A stretch of 48,638 nt of DNA, taken from Streptomyces kronopolitis. GTDB lineage: Bacteria; Actinomycetota; Actinomycetes; Streptomycetales; Streptomycetaceae. Where the stretch lies: NCBI RefSeq assembly GCF_014646275.1, contig NZ_BMND01000042.1, positions 1 to 48,638 of the forward strand. The letters run 5' to 3'. Under the pieces are notes generated by a model. It was given only the letters and a program-made list of their open reading frames with translations. It was not told where the DNA came from and made no database searches. The first letter of the stretch is position 1. Every line of letters begins with the position of its first letter. This document shows, piece after piece, positions 27,737 to 36,775 of this stretch. The position numbers and the translations under genes were made by a program.

Positions 27737-30580
27737 ATGCGCTTTCGCGGGAAGTCGGTCCGCCGGAAGATCGTGGCGTTGCTGCTCGTACCGCTGCTGT
27801 CCCTGACGTCCTTGTGGGCGTTCACGACCTATCTCACCGGTCGTGAGGCCAATCAGCTGCTGGACGTCGGCAACGTCGTACAGCACCTGGGCTATCCGGT
27901 GGAGAACGTCATCCTGGCCCTCCAGGACGAGCGCCGGCAGAGTCTGCTGTACCTCGCCGACCGGCGCGACGCCGACGCCCTGGACGCGCTCCGCCGGCGC
28001 ACCCGCGCCACCGACGAGGCCGTCACCGCGCTGCGCGCCGACACCGACACCCGCGACACCCGCGAGGACCTGACCGGTGAGGCCGGCGACCGGATGCGCG
28101 GCGTCCTGAAGAACCTGACCTCGCTCACCTCGCTGCGCACCCAGGTCCAAGACAACACCGTCACCCGCGACGAGGCCCTGGAGAGCTACAACTCCCTGGT
28201 CGACCCCGGCTATGACTTCCTCTCCGCGCTCCACGCCCTGGAGAATGTGGAGATGGACAAGCAGGCCCGGGCGCTGGTCACCGTCACCCGCGCCCGTGAG
28301 GCCCTCTCCCGCGAGGACGCCCTGATGTCCGCGGTGCTGGCCTCCGGCAGCATGAGCGGCCGCGATCTGCGGTCGGTGTCCGACCGCGTCGCCGAGCGCC
28401 GGGTCCTCTACCGCACCGGCCTGTCCGCCCTGCCCGCCCACGACCGCGCCACCTACCAGGACTACTGGCACTCGGCCAAGGCGCGCGAACTGACCTCGTA
28501 CGAGGACCGGGTGATCGCCGCCGGGGCGAAGGGCGGACCGCACGCGGTCAACGCCGAGCGCTGGCACACCGCAGCACAGCGGGTGCTCGGCGACCTCCAG
28601 CGGATGGGCAAGGACGCCGCCGAGCGCTACCGGGGCCGGGTGGCACCGGTCGCCGCCCACGTGCTGCTCAAGGCGGCCGTCGCGGGCGTCCTCGGCTTCG
28701 TCGCACTGCTGGTCTCGGTCGTCGTCTCGCTGCGCATCGGCCGCCGCCACGTCCGGGACCTGATCCGACTGCGCAAGACCGCCCACGAGGTGTCCGGCGT
28801 GCGGCTGCCGAGCGTGATGCGCCGGCTGGCGGCCGGCGAGCAGGTCGATGTGGAGACCGAGGCGCCCCGGCTCGAATTCGGCCCGGACGAGACCGGCCAG
28901 GTCGGCCAGGCGCTCCACACCCTCCAGCGGGCCGCGATCGAGGCCGCCGTCAAGCAGGCCGAGATGCGCCGCGGCGTCTCCGAGGTCTTCGTCAACCTCG
29001 CCCGCCGCAGCCAGGTTCTGCTGCACCGCCAGCTGACCCTGCTGGACGCCATGGAACGCCGCACCGAGGACACCGAGGAACTGGCCGACCTCTTCCGGAT
29101 CGACCATCTGACCACCCGCATGCGGCGGCACGCGGAGGGCCTGGTCATCCTCTCCGGTGCGGCCCCCTCCCGGCAGTGGCGCAAACCCATCCAGCTGATG
29201 GACGTGGTGCGCGCGGCGGTCGCCGAGGTGGAGGACTACGAGCGGATCGAGGTGCGCCGGCTGCCGCGGCTCGCGGTGGAGGGCCCCGCGGTGTCCGACC
29301 TCACGCACCTGATAGCCGAACTCCTGGAGAACGCCACGGTCTTCTCCCCGCCGCACACCGCCGTGCAGGTGCTGGGCGAGCGGGTCGCCAACGGCTTCAC
29401 CCTGGAGATCCACGACCGCGGCCTGGGCATGGCCCCCGATCTGCTCCTGGAGGCCAACCTCCGGCTCGCCGAGACCCCCGAGTTCGAGCTGTCCGACACC
29501 GACCGGCTCGGGCTGTTCGTGGTCAGCCGGCGCGCCCAGCGGCAGAACGTACGGGTCTCCCTCCAGCCCTCGCCGTACGGCGGCACCACCGCCGTGGTCT
29601 TCCTCCCGAACGTGCTGCTGACCGAGCACGCCCGGTCCGACGACGAGGGCACCCCCGACGGGCTGCCCGGCGGCCCGGTCGGCAACGAACTGGAGCACGC
29701 GGCGGGCAAGTTGGCCGCCCTCTCCCAGGCGCCGCTGCCCCGGCGGGAGCGGCGCACACCGGCCGTCATCGACGGACCGGTCGAACTGGAGGCGCCGCTC
29801 GGCCCGGACGAGCAGGCCCCCGCCGACGACGACAGCCTCTTCCGGAAGCGGGAGCGCGGCCGCGACCGCAAGGCCCCGTCAGCCGGCCCCCGCGGCATCG
29901 CACCGGTGGCGCCCGTCCCCGACGGCGAGCAGCACCAGCAGACCCGCGACCAGGCGCCCGGCGGCGGCCTGGCACCCCTGCCGCGCCGCCACCGTCCGCC
30001 GGTGTTGGTGTCCGACCACGGCAGAACGGTCGACGACCGCGACGCGACGGGCAAGCGCGACGGCGAACGGCCCGGCCAGCGGCCCACCGAACGGCCCGGC
30101 CCCGAACGCGCCCGCTCCGGCGGCCGCGACGAGGGCCGCTCCGGTAGCCCGGAGCCGTCCGGCGCGCCGCGGGACCCCGCACCGGCCGGGCCGCGGTCCG
30201 TCGGGGACCGTGCGGCGTCCGGGCCCACCACCCCGCAGGGCCTGCCCCGCCGGGTGCGGCAGGCCAGCCTCGCACCGCAGTTGAAGAAGGACCCGGCGGC
30301 GGAGGCCGCGCCGGCACCGGCCGCGGACGACCGCGACGCCGAGGCGGTCCGCGCCCGGATGGCCTCGCTCCAGCGCGGCTGGCAGCGCGGCCGCCGCGAC
30401 AACGCCGAGGACCCGCGCGAGAGCGCGCCAGCACCGTCCGCGGACCCCGCGGACACGACTCCGGACGCCGCAGTTCCGGACCCCACAGACGCCGGCGACC
30501 GTGACGCCACCAGGCACGACGGCGACGGCACGGGCACCACCGCACCACCAGGAACCACATCGGGAGGGGACGGTCCATGA
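27737..30580 (+). CDS. cvnA: Conservon sensor CvnA (NIT domain, kinase-like)
   Basis: This 947-residue membrane protein is the sensor of a conservon signalling unit. One span lies near the N-terminus (IVALLLVPLLSLTSLWAF). An outside domain of nitrate/nitrite-sensor (NIT) type follows (LALQDERRQSLLYLADRRD), then a second span near residue 315 (AAVAGVLGFVALLVSVVVSL). Inside the cell come a HAMP-like linker, a helical segment with FRIDHLTTRMRRHAEGL, and a histidine-kinase-type ATPase fold (LIAELLENATVFSPP, DRGLGMA). A long tail from about residue 640 is Pro/Arg/Asp-rich, low complexity and probably disordered. It overlaps cvnB by ATGA. Such proteins bind CvnB-D as a membrane complex; kinase activity is uncertain in the family. 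Confidence 0.9.
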   Translation: MRFRGKSVRRKIVALLLVPLLSLTSLWAFTTYLTGREANQLLDVGNVVQHLGYPVENVILALQDERRQSLLYLADRRDADALDALRRRTRATDEAVTALRADTDTRDTREDLTGEAGDRMRGVLKNLTSLTSLRTQVQDNTVTRDEALESYNSLVDPGYDFLSALHALENVEMDKQARALVTVTRAREALSREDALMSAVLASGSMSGRDLRSVSDRVAERRVLYRTGLSALPAHDRATYQDYWHSAKARELTSYEDRVIAAGAKGGPHAVNAERWHTAAQRVLGDLQRMGKDAAERYRGRVAPVAAHVLLKAAVAGVLGFVALLVSVVVSLRIGRRHVRDLIRLRKTAHEVSGVRLPSVMRRLAAGEQVDVETEAPRLEFGPDETGQVGQALHTLQRAAIEAAVKQAEMRRGVSEVFVNLARRSQVLLHRQLTLLDAMERRTEDTEELADLFRIDHLTTRMRRHAEGLVILSGAAPSRQWRKPIQLMDVVRAAVAEVEDYERIEVRRLPRLAVEGPAVSDLTHLIAELLENATVFSPPHTAVQVLGERVANGFTLEIHDRGLGMAPDLLLEANLRLAETPEFELSDTDRLGLFVVSRRAQRQNVRVSLQPSPYGGTTAVVFLPNVLLTEHARSDDEGTPDGLPGGPVGNELEHAAGKLAALSQAPLPRRERRTPAVIDGPVELEAPLGPDEQAPADDDSLFRKRERGRDRKAPSAGPRGIAPVAPVPDGEQHQQTRDQAPGGGLAPLPRRHRPPVLVSDHGRTVDDRDATGKRDGERPGQRPTERPGPERARSGGRDEGRSGSPEPSGAPRDPAPAGPRSVGDRAASGPTTPQGLPRRVRQASLAPQLKKDPAAEAAPAPAADDRDAEAVRARMASLQRGWQRGRRDNAEDPRESAPAPSADPADTTPDAAVPDPTDAGDRDATRHDGDGTGTTAPPGTTSGGDGP

Positions 30581-31017
30581 CCGCACCGAAGGCAGCAGCT
30601 ACCACCGCACCGGTCTCGGCGAGGGGATCCGGTGAGCTGAACTGGCTCCTGGACGAACTGGTCGAGCGGGTCGGCTCCATCCGCAAGGCACTCGTGCTGT
30701 CCAGCGACGGGCTGGCCACCGGCGCGTCGAAGGACCTGACCCGCGAGGACGGCGAGCATCTGGCCGCCGTCGCCTCCGGCTTCCACAGCCTGGCCAAGGG
30801 CGTCGGCCGGCATTTCGACGCCGGACAGGTCCGCCAGACCATGGTCGAGCTGGACGAGGCGTTCCTGTTCGTCAGCGCGGCCGGCGACGGCAGCTGCCTG
30901 GCCGTGCTCGCCGACGCCGACTCCGATGTGGGCCTGGTCGCCTACGAGATGACCCTGCTGGTCAAGCGCGTGGGCACGCACCTGGGCACCGCGCCCCGGT
31001 CCGTACCGTCCACCTGA
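30577..31017 (+). CDS. cvnB: Conservon protein CvnB (roadblock/LC7)
   Basis: This 146-residue roadblock/LC7-domain protein is expected to act as a dimeric adaptor or GTPase regulator for the conservon GTPase. The hallmark opening is LNWLLDELVERVGSIRKALVLSSDGLATG, followed by LAAVASGFHSLAKG and the strand pair FLFVSAAGDGSCLAVL and VGLVAYEMTLLVKRVG. It starts inside the cvnA stop codon, so it is translationally coupled. The order cvnA-cvnB-cvnC is normal; the fourth gene is displaced. Confidence 0.92.
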   Translation: MTAPKAAATTAPVSARGSGELNWLLDELVERVGSIRKALVLSSDGLATGASKDLTREDGEHLAAVASGFHSLAKGVGRHFDAGQVRQTMVELDEAFLFVSAAGDGSCLAVLADADSDVGLVAYEMTLLVKRVGTHLGTAPRSVPST

Positions 31018-31113
31018 GCGCGACGACGGTGACGCCATGAGCGAGCGCAGCGGGCTCCTCCTGCGGCGGTGCGCGCCCGGCGGGCGCGGGGCCGGGCGCG
31101 GCGAGGTTCCGGC

Positions 31114-31527
31114 ATGAGCGAGCAGGACGGCCGGGCGGCGCGGGACCGGGAGGCGGCCCGCTGGTTCGACGACGACGCGGGCCCTGTCGTCCGGCCGTAC
31201 GCGATGACCCGCGGCCGCACCCGTACGGCTGCCGAGGGCCGCCTCGATCTGATCGCGCTGGTGATCGCCGAGAGCCGCGCGGACGAGGCGGCCTGCGACC
31301 AGATGCTCTCACCCGAGCATGTGGAGATCGTCGAGCGGTGCCGGCAGGAGCCGCTGTCGGTCGCCGAGCTGGCGGCCGGCCTCGATCTGCCGGTCGGCGT
31401 CGTACGGGTCCTCATCGGCGATCTGCTGGACGCGGACCTGGTCCATGTCAGCCGGCCGGTACCGCCGGCCGAGCTGCCGGACGAGAAGGTGCTGCGCGAG
31501 GTGATCGACGGCCTGCGCGCGCTGTGA
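31114..31527 (+). CDS. cvnC: Conservon protein CvnC (DUF742)
   Basis: This 137-residue DUF742 protein opens with the family signature RPYAMTRGRTRT and has a winged-helix core (HVEIVERCRQEPLSVAELAAGLDLPVGVVRVLIGDLLDADLVHV). It is the third conservon component. The ATG at 31114 is chosen to place the signature about 35 residues in. A similar ATGAGCGAGC occurs at 31037 in another frame, 77 bases earlier. In standard conservons cvnD begins at or within the end of cvnC; here the next gene is an unrelated hydrolase. Confidence 0.9.
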   Translation: MSEQDGRAARDREAARWFDDDAGPVVRPYAMTRGRTRTAAEGRLDLIALVIAESRADEAACDQMLSPEHVEIVERCRQEPLSVAELAAGLDLPVGVVRVLIGDLLDADLVHVSRPVPPAELPDEKVLREVIDGLRAL

Positions 31528-31624
31528 CGCCCCGCCGCGCGGCCCCCGCCGGGCCGGGCGGCGGCCCGGCGGACCTCCGCTCTCCCGGGCGGGAGGGGCG
31601 CATGTCCGCGTGGCCGGGGCTTCG

Positions 31625-31677
31625 TTGAGCGCGGTTCCACGCCGGGGTACGGTGCCTGTTGAGCAACAGTCAACAGG
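31625..31677 (+). promoter_or_regulatory. Promoter and TetR-type operator of the hydrolase-TetR pair
   Basis: TTGAGC (31625-31630) and TACGGT (31648-31653) are 17 bases apart. Immediately after, CCTGTTGA (31655-31662) and TCAACAGG (31670-31677) form a perfect 8-bp inverted repeat with a 7-base spacer over the expected transcription start. A ribosome site AGGAGGAG follows directly. The layout is that of a repressor operator. Confidence 0.7.
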
Positions 31678-31692
31678 AGGAGAGGCATCACC

Positions 31693-32562
31693 ATGCCGAC
31701 GGACGAGACCCCGGCCCCCTTCGAACGCCTGGAGATCCAGGTCGGCCCGCACACCTACGACGCACTGGCCTGCGGGCCCGCCGACGGGGAATTCGTCCTG
31801 CTGCTGCACGGCTGGCCCGAGTTCGCCGACTCCTGGAGCGAGGTGCTGCCGGCCCTGGGCACGGCCGGCTACCGCGCCGTCGCCGTCGACCAGCGCGGCT
31901 ACTCCCCGCGCGCCCGCCCGCCCCGGATCGCCGACTACGCCGTCCCCGAACTCGTCGCCGACGCCCTGGCCTTCGCCGACTCCCAGGGCGCGGACCGCTT
32001 CCACCTCGTCTCCCACGACTGGGGCGGCATGGTCGCCTGGGCGCTGGCCGGCGCCCACCCCGAGCGGCTGAAGTCCCTGACGGTGCTGGCCACTCCGCAC
32101 CCGGACGCCCTCAACCGCGCCGCCGACACGGACTCCACCCAGCACCACCGGCTCGACTACGTCCGCTTCTTCCGCCGCGACGACGCCGCCGCGGAGGGCG
32201 CCCTGCTCGCCGACGACGCCGCCCGGCTGCGGGCCGTCTACGCCGGCAAGGTCCCCGAGGCCCTCGTGGACGGCAACGTCCGCCGGCTCACCGCACCGGG
32301 CGCGCTCACCGCCACCCTGAACTGGTACCGCGCCCCCGAGTCGGTCATCTCCATCCCGGCCGGCCGGATCACCGTCCCCACCCTCTTCCTGTGGGGCAGC
32401 GAGGACACCGCCCTGGGCCGCGGCGCGGCCGAGTCGACGGGGGAGTGGGTCGACGGCCCCTACCGCTTCGAGGCCCTGGAGGGCGCCAGCCACTGGCTGC
32501 CCGAGGAGGTCCCCGAGGTGGTCGCGCCCAAGATCCTGGACCATCTCGCGCAGTACGTCTGA
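31693..32562 (+). CDS. Alpha/beta hydrolase, epoxide-hydrolase-like
   Basis: This 289-residue alpha/beta hydrolase has HGWPE at residues 39-43 (oxyanion loop), the nucleophile Asp109 in SHDWGG, and the catalytic His near 267 in GASHWLPEE. An Asp at the nucleophile elbow with HGWPE is the epoxide-hydrolase pattern; haloalkane dehalogenases share it, esterases would have Ser. It opens an epoxide to a diol through an ester intermediate, and the substrate is unknown. A very strong ribosome site lies eleven bases from the ATG. It has its own promoter and palindromic operator and is followed by a TetR gene, so it is probably induced by its substrate. The pair lies inside a conservon, between cvnC and cvnD. 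Confidence 0.88.
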   Translation: MPTDETPAPFERLEIQVGPHTYDALACGPADGEFVLLLHGWPEFADSWSEVLPALGTAGYRAVAVDQRGYSPRARPPRIADYAVPELVADALAFADSQGADRFHLVSHDWGGMVAWALAGAHPERLKSLTVLATPHPDALNRAADTDSTQHHRLDYVRFFRRDDAAAEGALLADDAARLRAVYAGKVPEALVDGNVRRLTAPGALTATLNWYRAPESVISIPAGRITVPTLFLWGSEDTALGRGAAESTGEWVDGPYRFEALEGASHWLPEEVPEVVAPKILDHLAQYV

Positions 32563-32571
32563 GGCCGCAAC

Positions 32572-32600
32572 GGGCCGGGACCGCACGGCGGTTCCGGCCC
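32572..32600 (+). terminator. Hairpin between the hydrolase and TetR genes
   Basis: GGGCCGGGACCG at 32572-32583 pairs with 32589-32600 with one G-T wobble, around a 5-base loop. It lies in the 57-base gap and may reduce read-through into the TetR gene. Confidence 0.5.
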
Positions 32601-32619
32601 GCCGCCGTAAACTGCGGGC

Positions 32620-33231
32620 ATGTCCGGCAAGCGCAGCACCCGACTCACCCCCGACCAGCGCAGGGAGCAACTGGTCGGCATCGGGCTGCAGATGCTCGCC
32701 GACCGCTCCCTCGACGAGCTGTCCACCGACGAGGTCGCCCGGCGGGCCGGGATCTCCCGCGGGCTGCTCTTCCACTACTTCGACTCCAAGCGCGACTTCT
32801 ACCGCGCGGTGGTCCGCGCCGCGTGCGACCGCTTCACGGCCGCGACCGAACCGGACGGCTCCCTGGAGCCGGTCGCCTGGATGCGCGCCTTCATCGCGGG
32901 CTTCGTGGCGTACGTCCTGGAGCACCGGCAGGTGTATCTCGCCCTGGTCCGGGGCGCCGCCGGCAGCCACCCCACGGTCAGCGACATCGTCGGCGCCACC
33001 CGCGAGACCGTCGCCCGCCGGGTGCACGACGGCCGGCGGCGGCTCGGCATGCCGGACGCCCCGCAGGCCGAACTCGCCACCCGCGCCTGGATGGCGTTCG
33101 CGGAGGAGGCGGTGACCACCTGGCCGGCGGAGCAGCCCGGCGCCCGGGACGAGCTGTGCGCCTTCATCGAATCCAGCCTGGTGAACCTGCTGGGGCTGCT
33201 CGACCGGCCCCGGGTCCTCACCCCGCGCTGA
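32620..33231 (+). CDS. TetR-family transcriptional regulator
   Basis: This 203-residue regulator has a TetR helix-turn-helix at about residues 14-60 (LTPDQRREQLVGIGLQMLADR, then EVARRAGISRGLLFHYFDSKRDFYRAVV), with the typical YF-x-SK end. The C-terminal ligand domain is helical and unremarkable. It follows the epoxide-hydrolase-like gene, and the 8-7-8 palindrome at 31655-31677 is its likely operator. The ligand is likely the hydrolase substrate or a related hydrophobic compound; this is inference. Confidence 0.9.
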   Translation: MSGKRSTRLTPDQRREQLVGIGLQMLADRSLDELSTDEVARRAGISRGLLFHYFDSKRDFYRAVVRAACDRFTAATEPDGSLEPVAWMRAFIAGFVAYVLEHRQVYLALVRGAAGSHPTVSDIVGATRETVARRVHDGRRRLGMPDAPQAELATRAWMAFAEEAVTTWPAEQPGARDELCAFIESSLVNLLGLLDRPRVLTPR

Positions 33232-33445
33232 GCGCCCGCGGGGCCCCGGCAGGCACCGCCCGGCACCTTTTCGGGCGCAATGGGGGCCTTGGGGCCTGCG
33301 GTGTGACCGGGGCGTGACACAACTCAAGTGGGCGCCGTGCCGACCACGTTGTACCGTTCCCTTGCAGCTGTCGCCTCGTGCGCCGACGCGCGGGGACCAG
33401 GCGCGATGTCCCCTCGCACACCCGGCAATTCAGGAGAAGAATCCC

Positions 33446-34057
33446 ATGGCCTTTGGGCGTTCCGACCGCCGCCGCCGGTCCGCCGCCGTCGCGCCGATGA
33501 CGCTGAAGATCCTGGTCGCGGGCGGCTTCGGGGTCGGCAAGACCACCCTGGTCGGTGCCGTCAGCGAGATCCAGCCGCTGCGCACCGAGGAACGGCTGAC
33601 CGAGGCGGGCCGCCCGGTCGACGACCTCGACGGCGTGGAGGCCAAGACCACCACCACCGTCGCGATGGACTTCGGGCGGATCACCGTCAACGAGGGCCTG
33701 GTCCTCTACCTGTTCGGCACCCCCGGCCAGGACCGCTTCTGGTTCCTCTGGGACGAGCTGGCGCGCGGCGCCCTCGGCGCGGTGGTGCTCGCCGACACCC
33801 GCCGGCTCGCCGACAGCTTCTCCGCCATCGACTACTTCGAGCGCCGCGGCCTGCCCTTCACGGTCGCCGTCAACTGCTTCGACGGCGCCGACCGCTACCC
33901 GCCGCAGGCCGTACGGGACGCCCTGGACCTGGCCCCCGAGGTCCCGGTGGTGCTGTGCGACGCCCGGAGCAAGGACGACGCCCGCGATGTGCTGATCTCC
34001 GTCGTCGAGCACGCCCGGGAGACCGGCGCCGGCCGGCGCGAGCCCGCGCTGTCCTGA
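33446..34057 (+). CDS. cvnD: Conservon GTPase CvnD, displaced from cvnABC
   Basis: This 203-residue small GTPase has its P-loop in GGFGVGKTTLVGAVSEI, switch II in LFGTPGQDRFWFLWDEL and the region ADTRRLADSFSAIDYFE usual for conservon GTPases. The guanine-specificity motif is degenerate (NCFD in place of NKxD), as in relatives. It would be controlled by CvnB, CvnC and the CvnA membrane complex. The ATG at 33446 has AGGAGAAG upstream. Unlike standard conservons it is not coupled to cvnC: 1.9 kb and two genes intervene. It therefore needs its own promoter in 33232-33445 or read-through; I could not identify a clear promoter there. A strong hairpin follows it. Confidence 0.92.
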   Translation: MAFGRSDRRRRSAAVAPMTLKILVAGGFGVGKTTLVGAVSEIQPLRTEERLTEAGRPVDDLDGVEAKTTTTVAMDFGRITVNEGLVLYLFGTPGQDRFWFLWDELARGALGAVVLADTRRLADSFSAIDYFERRGLPFTVAVNCFDGADRYPPQAVRDALDLAPEVPVVLCDARSKDDARDVLISVVEHARETGAGRREPALS

Positions 34058-34073
34058 CGGGGCTCATCCGGGC

Positions 34074-34108
34074 ACGGCCCGTACCCCGCCGTCCGGGGTA
34101 CGGGCCGT
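34074..34108. terminator. Strong hairpin between cvnD and glpK
   Basis: ACGGCCCGTACCCC at 34074-34087 pairs perfectly with 34095-34108 across a 7-base loop, a 14-bp stem. It lies between the convergent cvnD and glpK genes and probably terminates both. Confidence 0.75.
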
Positions 34109-34176
34109 ACGTCTTCAAGGGGCGCGTCGGCGACGTCGCGTCGTCAGGCCGCCAGGCGGGACTTTGCGGACACGAC

Positions 34177-35718
34177 CTAGGCCTGCTGCGCCGACCCGTC
34201 CTCCGCCAGCCAGCCGAAGCTGCGCTCCACCGCCTTGCGCCACTGGGCGAACCCGCGGTCCCGGGTCGGCCCGTCCATCCGGGGTGTCCACTCCTGGTCG
34301 CGCTGCCAGTGGGTGCGCAGCTCGTCCAGGTCCTGCCAGACGCCGGTCGCCAGCCCGGCCGCGTACGCCGCGCCCAGACACGTGGTCTCCGAGATCACCG
34401 GGCGGATCACCGGTACGCCCAGCACATCCGCCTGATGCTGCATCAGCAGATTGTTCGCGGTCATCCCGCCGTCGACCTTGAGCCGGGTGATCCGCACCCC
34501 CGAGTCCTGGAACATGGCGTCCACCACCTCGCGGGTCTGCCAGCTGGTCGCCTCCAGCACGGCGCGGGCCAGATGCGCCTTGGTGACGAAACCGGTCAGA
34601 CCGGTGATCACGCCGCGGGCGTCGGGGCGCCAATAGGGCGCGAAGAGACCGGAGAACGCCGGGACGATACAGGCTCCGCCGGTGTCGGGGACGCTCGCCG
34701 CCAGCGGCTCGATCTCGTCGGCCGAGGCGATGATGCCGAGCTGGTCGCGGAACCACTGCACCAGGGCGCCGGTGATGGCGATCGACCCCTCCAGGCAGTA
34801 GACCGGGGCCTCCCCGCCGAGCTGGTAGCCCATGGTCGTCAGCAGCCCGTTCTTGGACGGCACCGGGCGGTTGCCCGTATTGAGCAGCAGGAACGAGCCG
34901 GTGCCGTAGGTGTTCTTGGCCTCGCCGACGCCGTAGCAGGTCTGGCCGAAGACGGCCGCCTGCTGATCGCCGAGTGCGGCGGCCACCGGCACGCCGTGCA
35001 GCTGTCCCACCGCCGTGCCGTACACCTCGGCCGACGACCGGATCTCCGGCAGCATCGCGGCCGGCACGTTCATCGCCGACAGGATCGCCGGATCCCACTG
35101 GAGGGTGCCGAGGTTCATCAGCATGGTGCGGCTCGCGTTGGTCACATCCGTGACGTGCACCCCGCCGTCGGTGCCGCCGGTCAGATTCCAGATCAGCCAG
35201 GAGTCGATGGTGCCGAACGCGATCTCGCCGCGCTCGGCACGGGCCCGCAGCCCGGGCACCTCGTCCAGCAGCCAGGCTGCCTTGGGCCCGGAGAAGTAGC
35301 TGGCCAGCGGCAGCCCGGTGGCCTCCCGGAAGCGGTCCTGGCCGTCCGTGCCGCCCAGTTCCGCGCATACCTGGGCGGTCCGGGTGTCCTGCCAGACGAT
35401 CGCGTGGTGCACCGGCCGCCCGGTGGCGCGGTCCCACAGGACCGTGGTCTCCCGCTGGTTGGTGATGCCCAGCGCGCTGAGCTGGTCAGCGCGCAGCCCC
35501 GCCTTGGTCAGCGCGCCCGCCACCACGGCCTGCACCTTGGACCAGATCTCGGCCGCGTCGTGCTCCACCCAGCCCGGCCGGGGGAAGAGCTGGCGGTGCT
35601 CACGCTGGTCGACGGCGACGATCGCCCCGCCGTGGTCGAAGATGATGCAGCGGCTGGAGGTGGTGCCCTGGTCGATCGCGGCTACGTAGGTCTCGGTCTT
35701 CCCGGTGTGCTCCGTCAT
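34177..35718 (-). CDS. glpK: Glycerol kinase
   Basis: This 513-residue FGGY kinase phosphorylates glycerol to glycerol 3-phosphate. The N-terminal phosphate loop DQGTTSSRCIIFD, the substrate region ITNQRETT, GDQQAAVFGQ, and the FGGY signature around LKVDGGMTANNLLMQ are all intact. Length is standard. The ATG at 35718 is supported by homology from residue 10. It lies 76 bases behind glpF on the same strand, forming a glycerol uptake-phosphorylation operon. No glycerol-3-phosphate dehydrogenase or operon regulator is adjacent. Confidence 0.96.
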   Translation of the reverse strand: MTEHTGKTETYVAAIDQGTTSSRCIIFDHGGAIVAVDQREHRQLFPRPGWVEHDAAEIWSKVQAVVAGALTKAGLRADQLSALGITNQRETTVLWDRATGRPVHHAIVWQDTRTAQVCAELGGTDGQDRFREATGLPLASYFSGPKAAWLLDEVPGLRARAERGEIAFGTIDSWLIWNLTGGTDGGVHVTDVTNASRTMLMNLGTLQWDPAILSAMNVPAAMLPEIRSSAEVYGTAVGQLHGVPVAAALGDQQAAVFGQTCYGVGEAKNTYGTGSFLLLNTGNRPVPSKNGLLTTMGYQLGGEAPVYCLEGSIAITGALVQWFRDQLGIIASADEIEPLAASVPDTGGACIVPAFSGLFAPYWRPDARGVITGLTGFVTKAHLARAVLEATSWQTREVVDAMFQDSGVRITRLKVDGGMTANNLLMQHQADVLGVPVIRPVISETTCLGAAYAAGLATGVWQDLDELRTHWQRDQEWTPRMDGPTRDRGFAQWRKAVERSFGWLAEDGSAQQA

Positions 35719-35794
35719 GCCGTCACGCCTCCTGGCGTCCTGGTGGGTGGGTGCAGCGGGGCCGGTCCGTGCGGCGGAACGACGAGCGACGCGA

Positions 35795-36562
35795 TCAGAA
35801 CGCCAGCCGGTAGACCAGGCCGGACAGCACCGCGCCGAGCAGCGGTCCGGCCACCGGTATCCAGGCGTAACCCCAGTCGGAGGAACCCTTGTTGGGTATC
35901 GGCAGCACGGCGTGCACCAGACGCGGACCGAGGTCCCGCGCCGGGTTGATCGCATAGCCGGTCGGCCCGCCCAGCGACAGCCCGATACCGACCACCAGCA
36001 GCGCGACCAGCAGCACGTTGATGCCCGAGCCGTAGACCCCCGCCCGCGCGCCGGGGACCTGGCCGATGCCGATGCCCTGGTTCTGACCGAAGCACAGCAG
36101 CGGCAGCACCAGCCCGGCGGTGGCGATGACCTCGGTGACGAGATTGGCGGCCGGCTTGCGGATCTCCGGGCCGGTGGAGAAGATCCCCAGCGTCGGCTGG
36201 GCGAGCTCCCGCTCCGCGTTGGCGGCGAACTGCGCGTAGTACAGCGCCCAGGCCAGTATGGCCCCGATCGCCGCGCCGATCATCTGCGCCAGGACGTACA
36301 GCGGCACCTTCGACCACGGGGTGCCGCCCGCGATGGCGGAGCCGACGGTCACCGCGGGGTTGAGGTGCCCGCCGGACAGCGGCGCCGCGGTGTAGGCGCC
36401 GGCCAGGACGCCCATGCCCCAGCCGAAGGCGATCACGACCCAGCCGGCGCCCTTCGCCTTCGAGTGGTGCAGGGTGACGGCGGCGCACACACCGGCGCCG
36501 AAGAGAATGAGTATCGCGGTGCCGATCACTTCACCGACGACGATGTCCCCATTGGAAAACAT
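35795..36562 (-). CDS. glpF: Glycerol uptake facilitator (aquaporin family)
   Basis: This 255-residue MIP-family channel admits glycerol by facilitated diffusion. Both pore motifs are present: HLNPAVTVG in the first half and INPARDLGPR in the second. The Asp after the second NPA-Arg (NPARD) is the glyceroporin form. Six spans and two half-helices can be followed. The ATG at 36562 has AGGAG at good distance. The gene is first in the glpFK operon. TTGACG on the minus strand (36722-36717) could be a -35 element, but the -10 is poor. Confidence 0.95.
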   Translation of the reverse strand: MFSNGDIVVGEVIGTAILILFGAGVCAAVTLHHSKAKGAGWVVIAFGWGMGVLAGAYTAAPLSGGHLNPAVTVGSAIAGGTPWSKVPLYVLAQMIGAAIGAILAWALYYAQFAANAERELAQPTLGIFSTGPEIRKPAANLVTEVIATAGLVLPLLCFGQNQGIGIGQVPGARAGVYGSGINVLLVALLVVGIGLSLGGPTGYAINPARDLGPRLVHAVLPIPNKGSSDWGYAWIPVAGPLLGAVLSGLVYRLAF

Positions 36563-36775
36563 GGCGGCTCCTAGGCCCTCGCCCGGGGACGTCCCCCGGT
36601 CCTCCGTGCAGGGTGCGTGCCACCGGCGGGCAGCGGGCAGCGCTGCCACCGGGCCGGGGTGCCTTGGTACGGCAGTGCCGACCGGCAACCGGAAGTGTTC
36701 ACCGGTGCTGAGGGGGCGTCAAGGTCGCGCACGGCAGAGGATTGCGCCGCCGCGATCCGGCCGGCGTGCGGCGGC

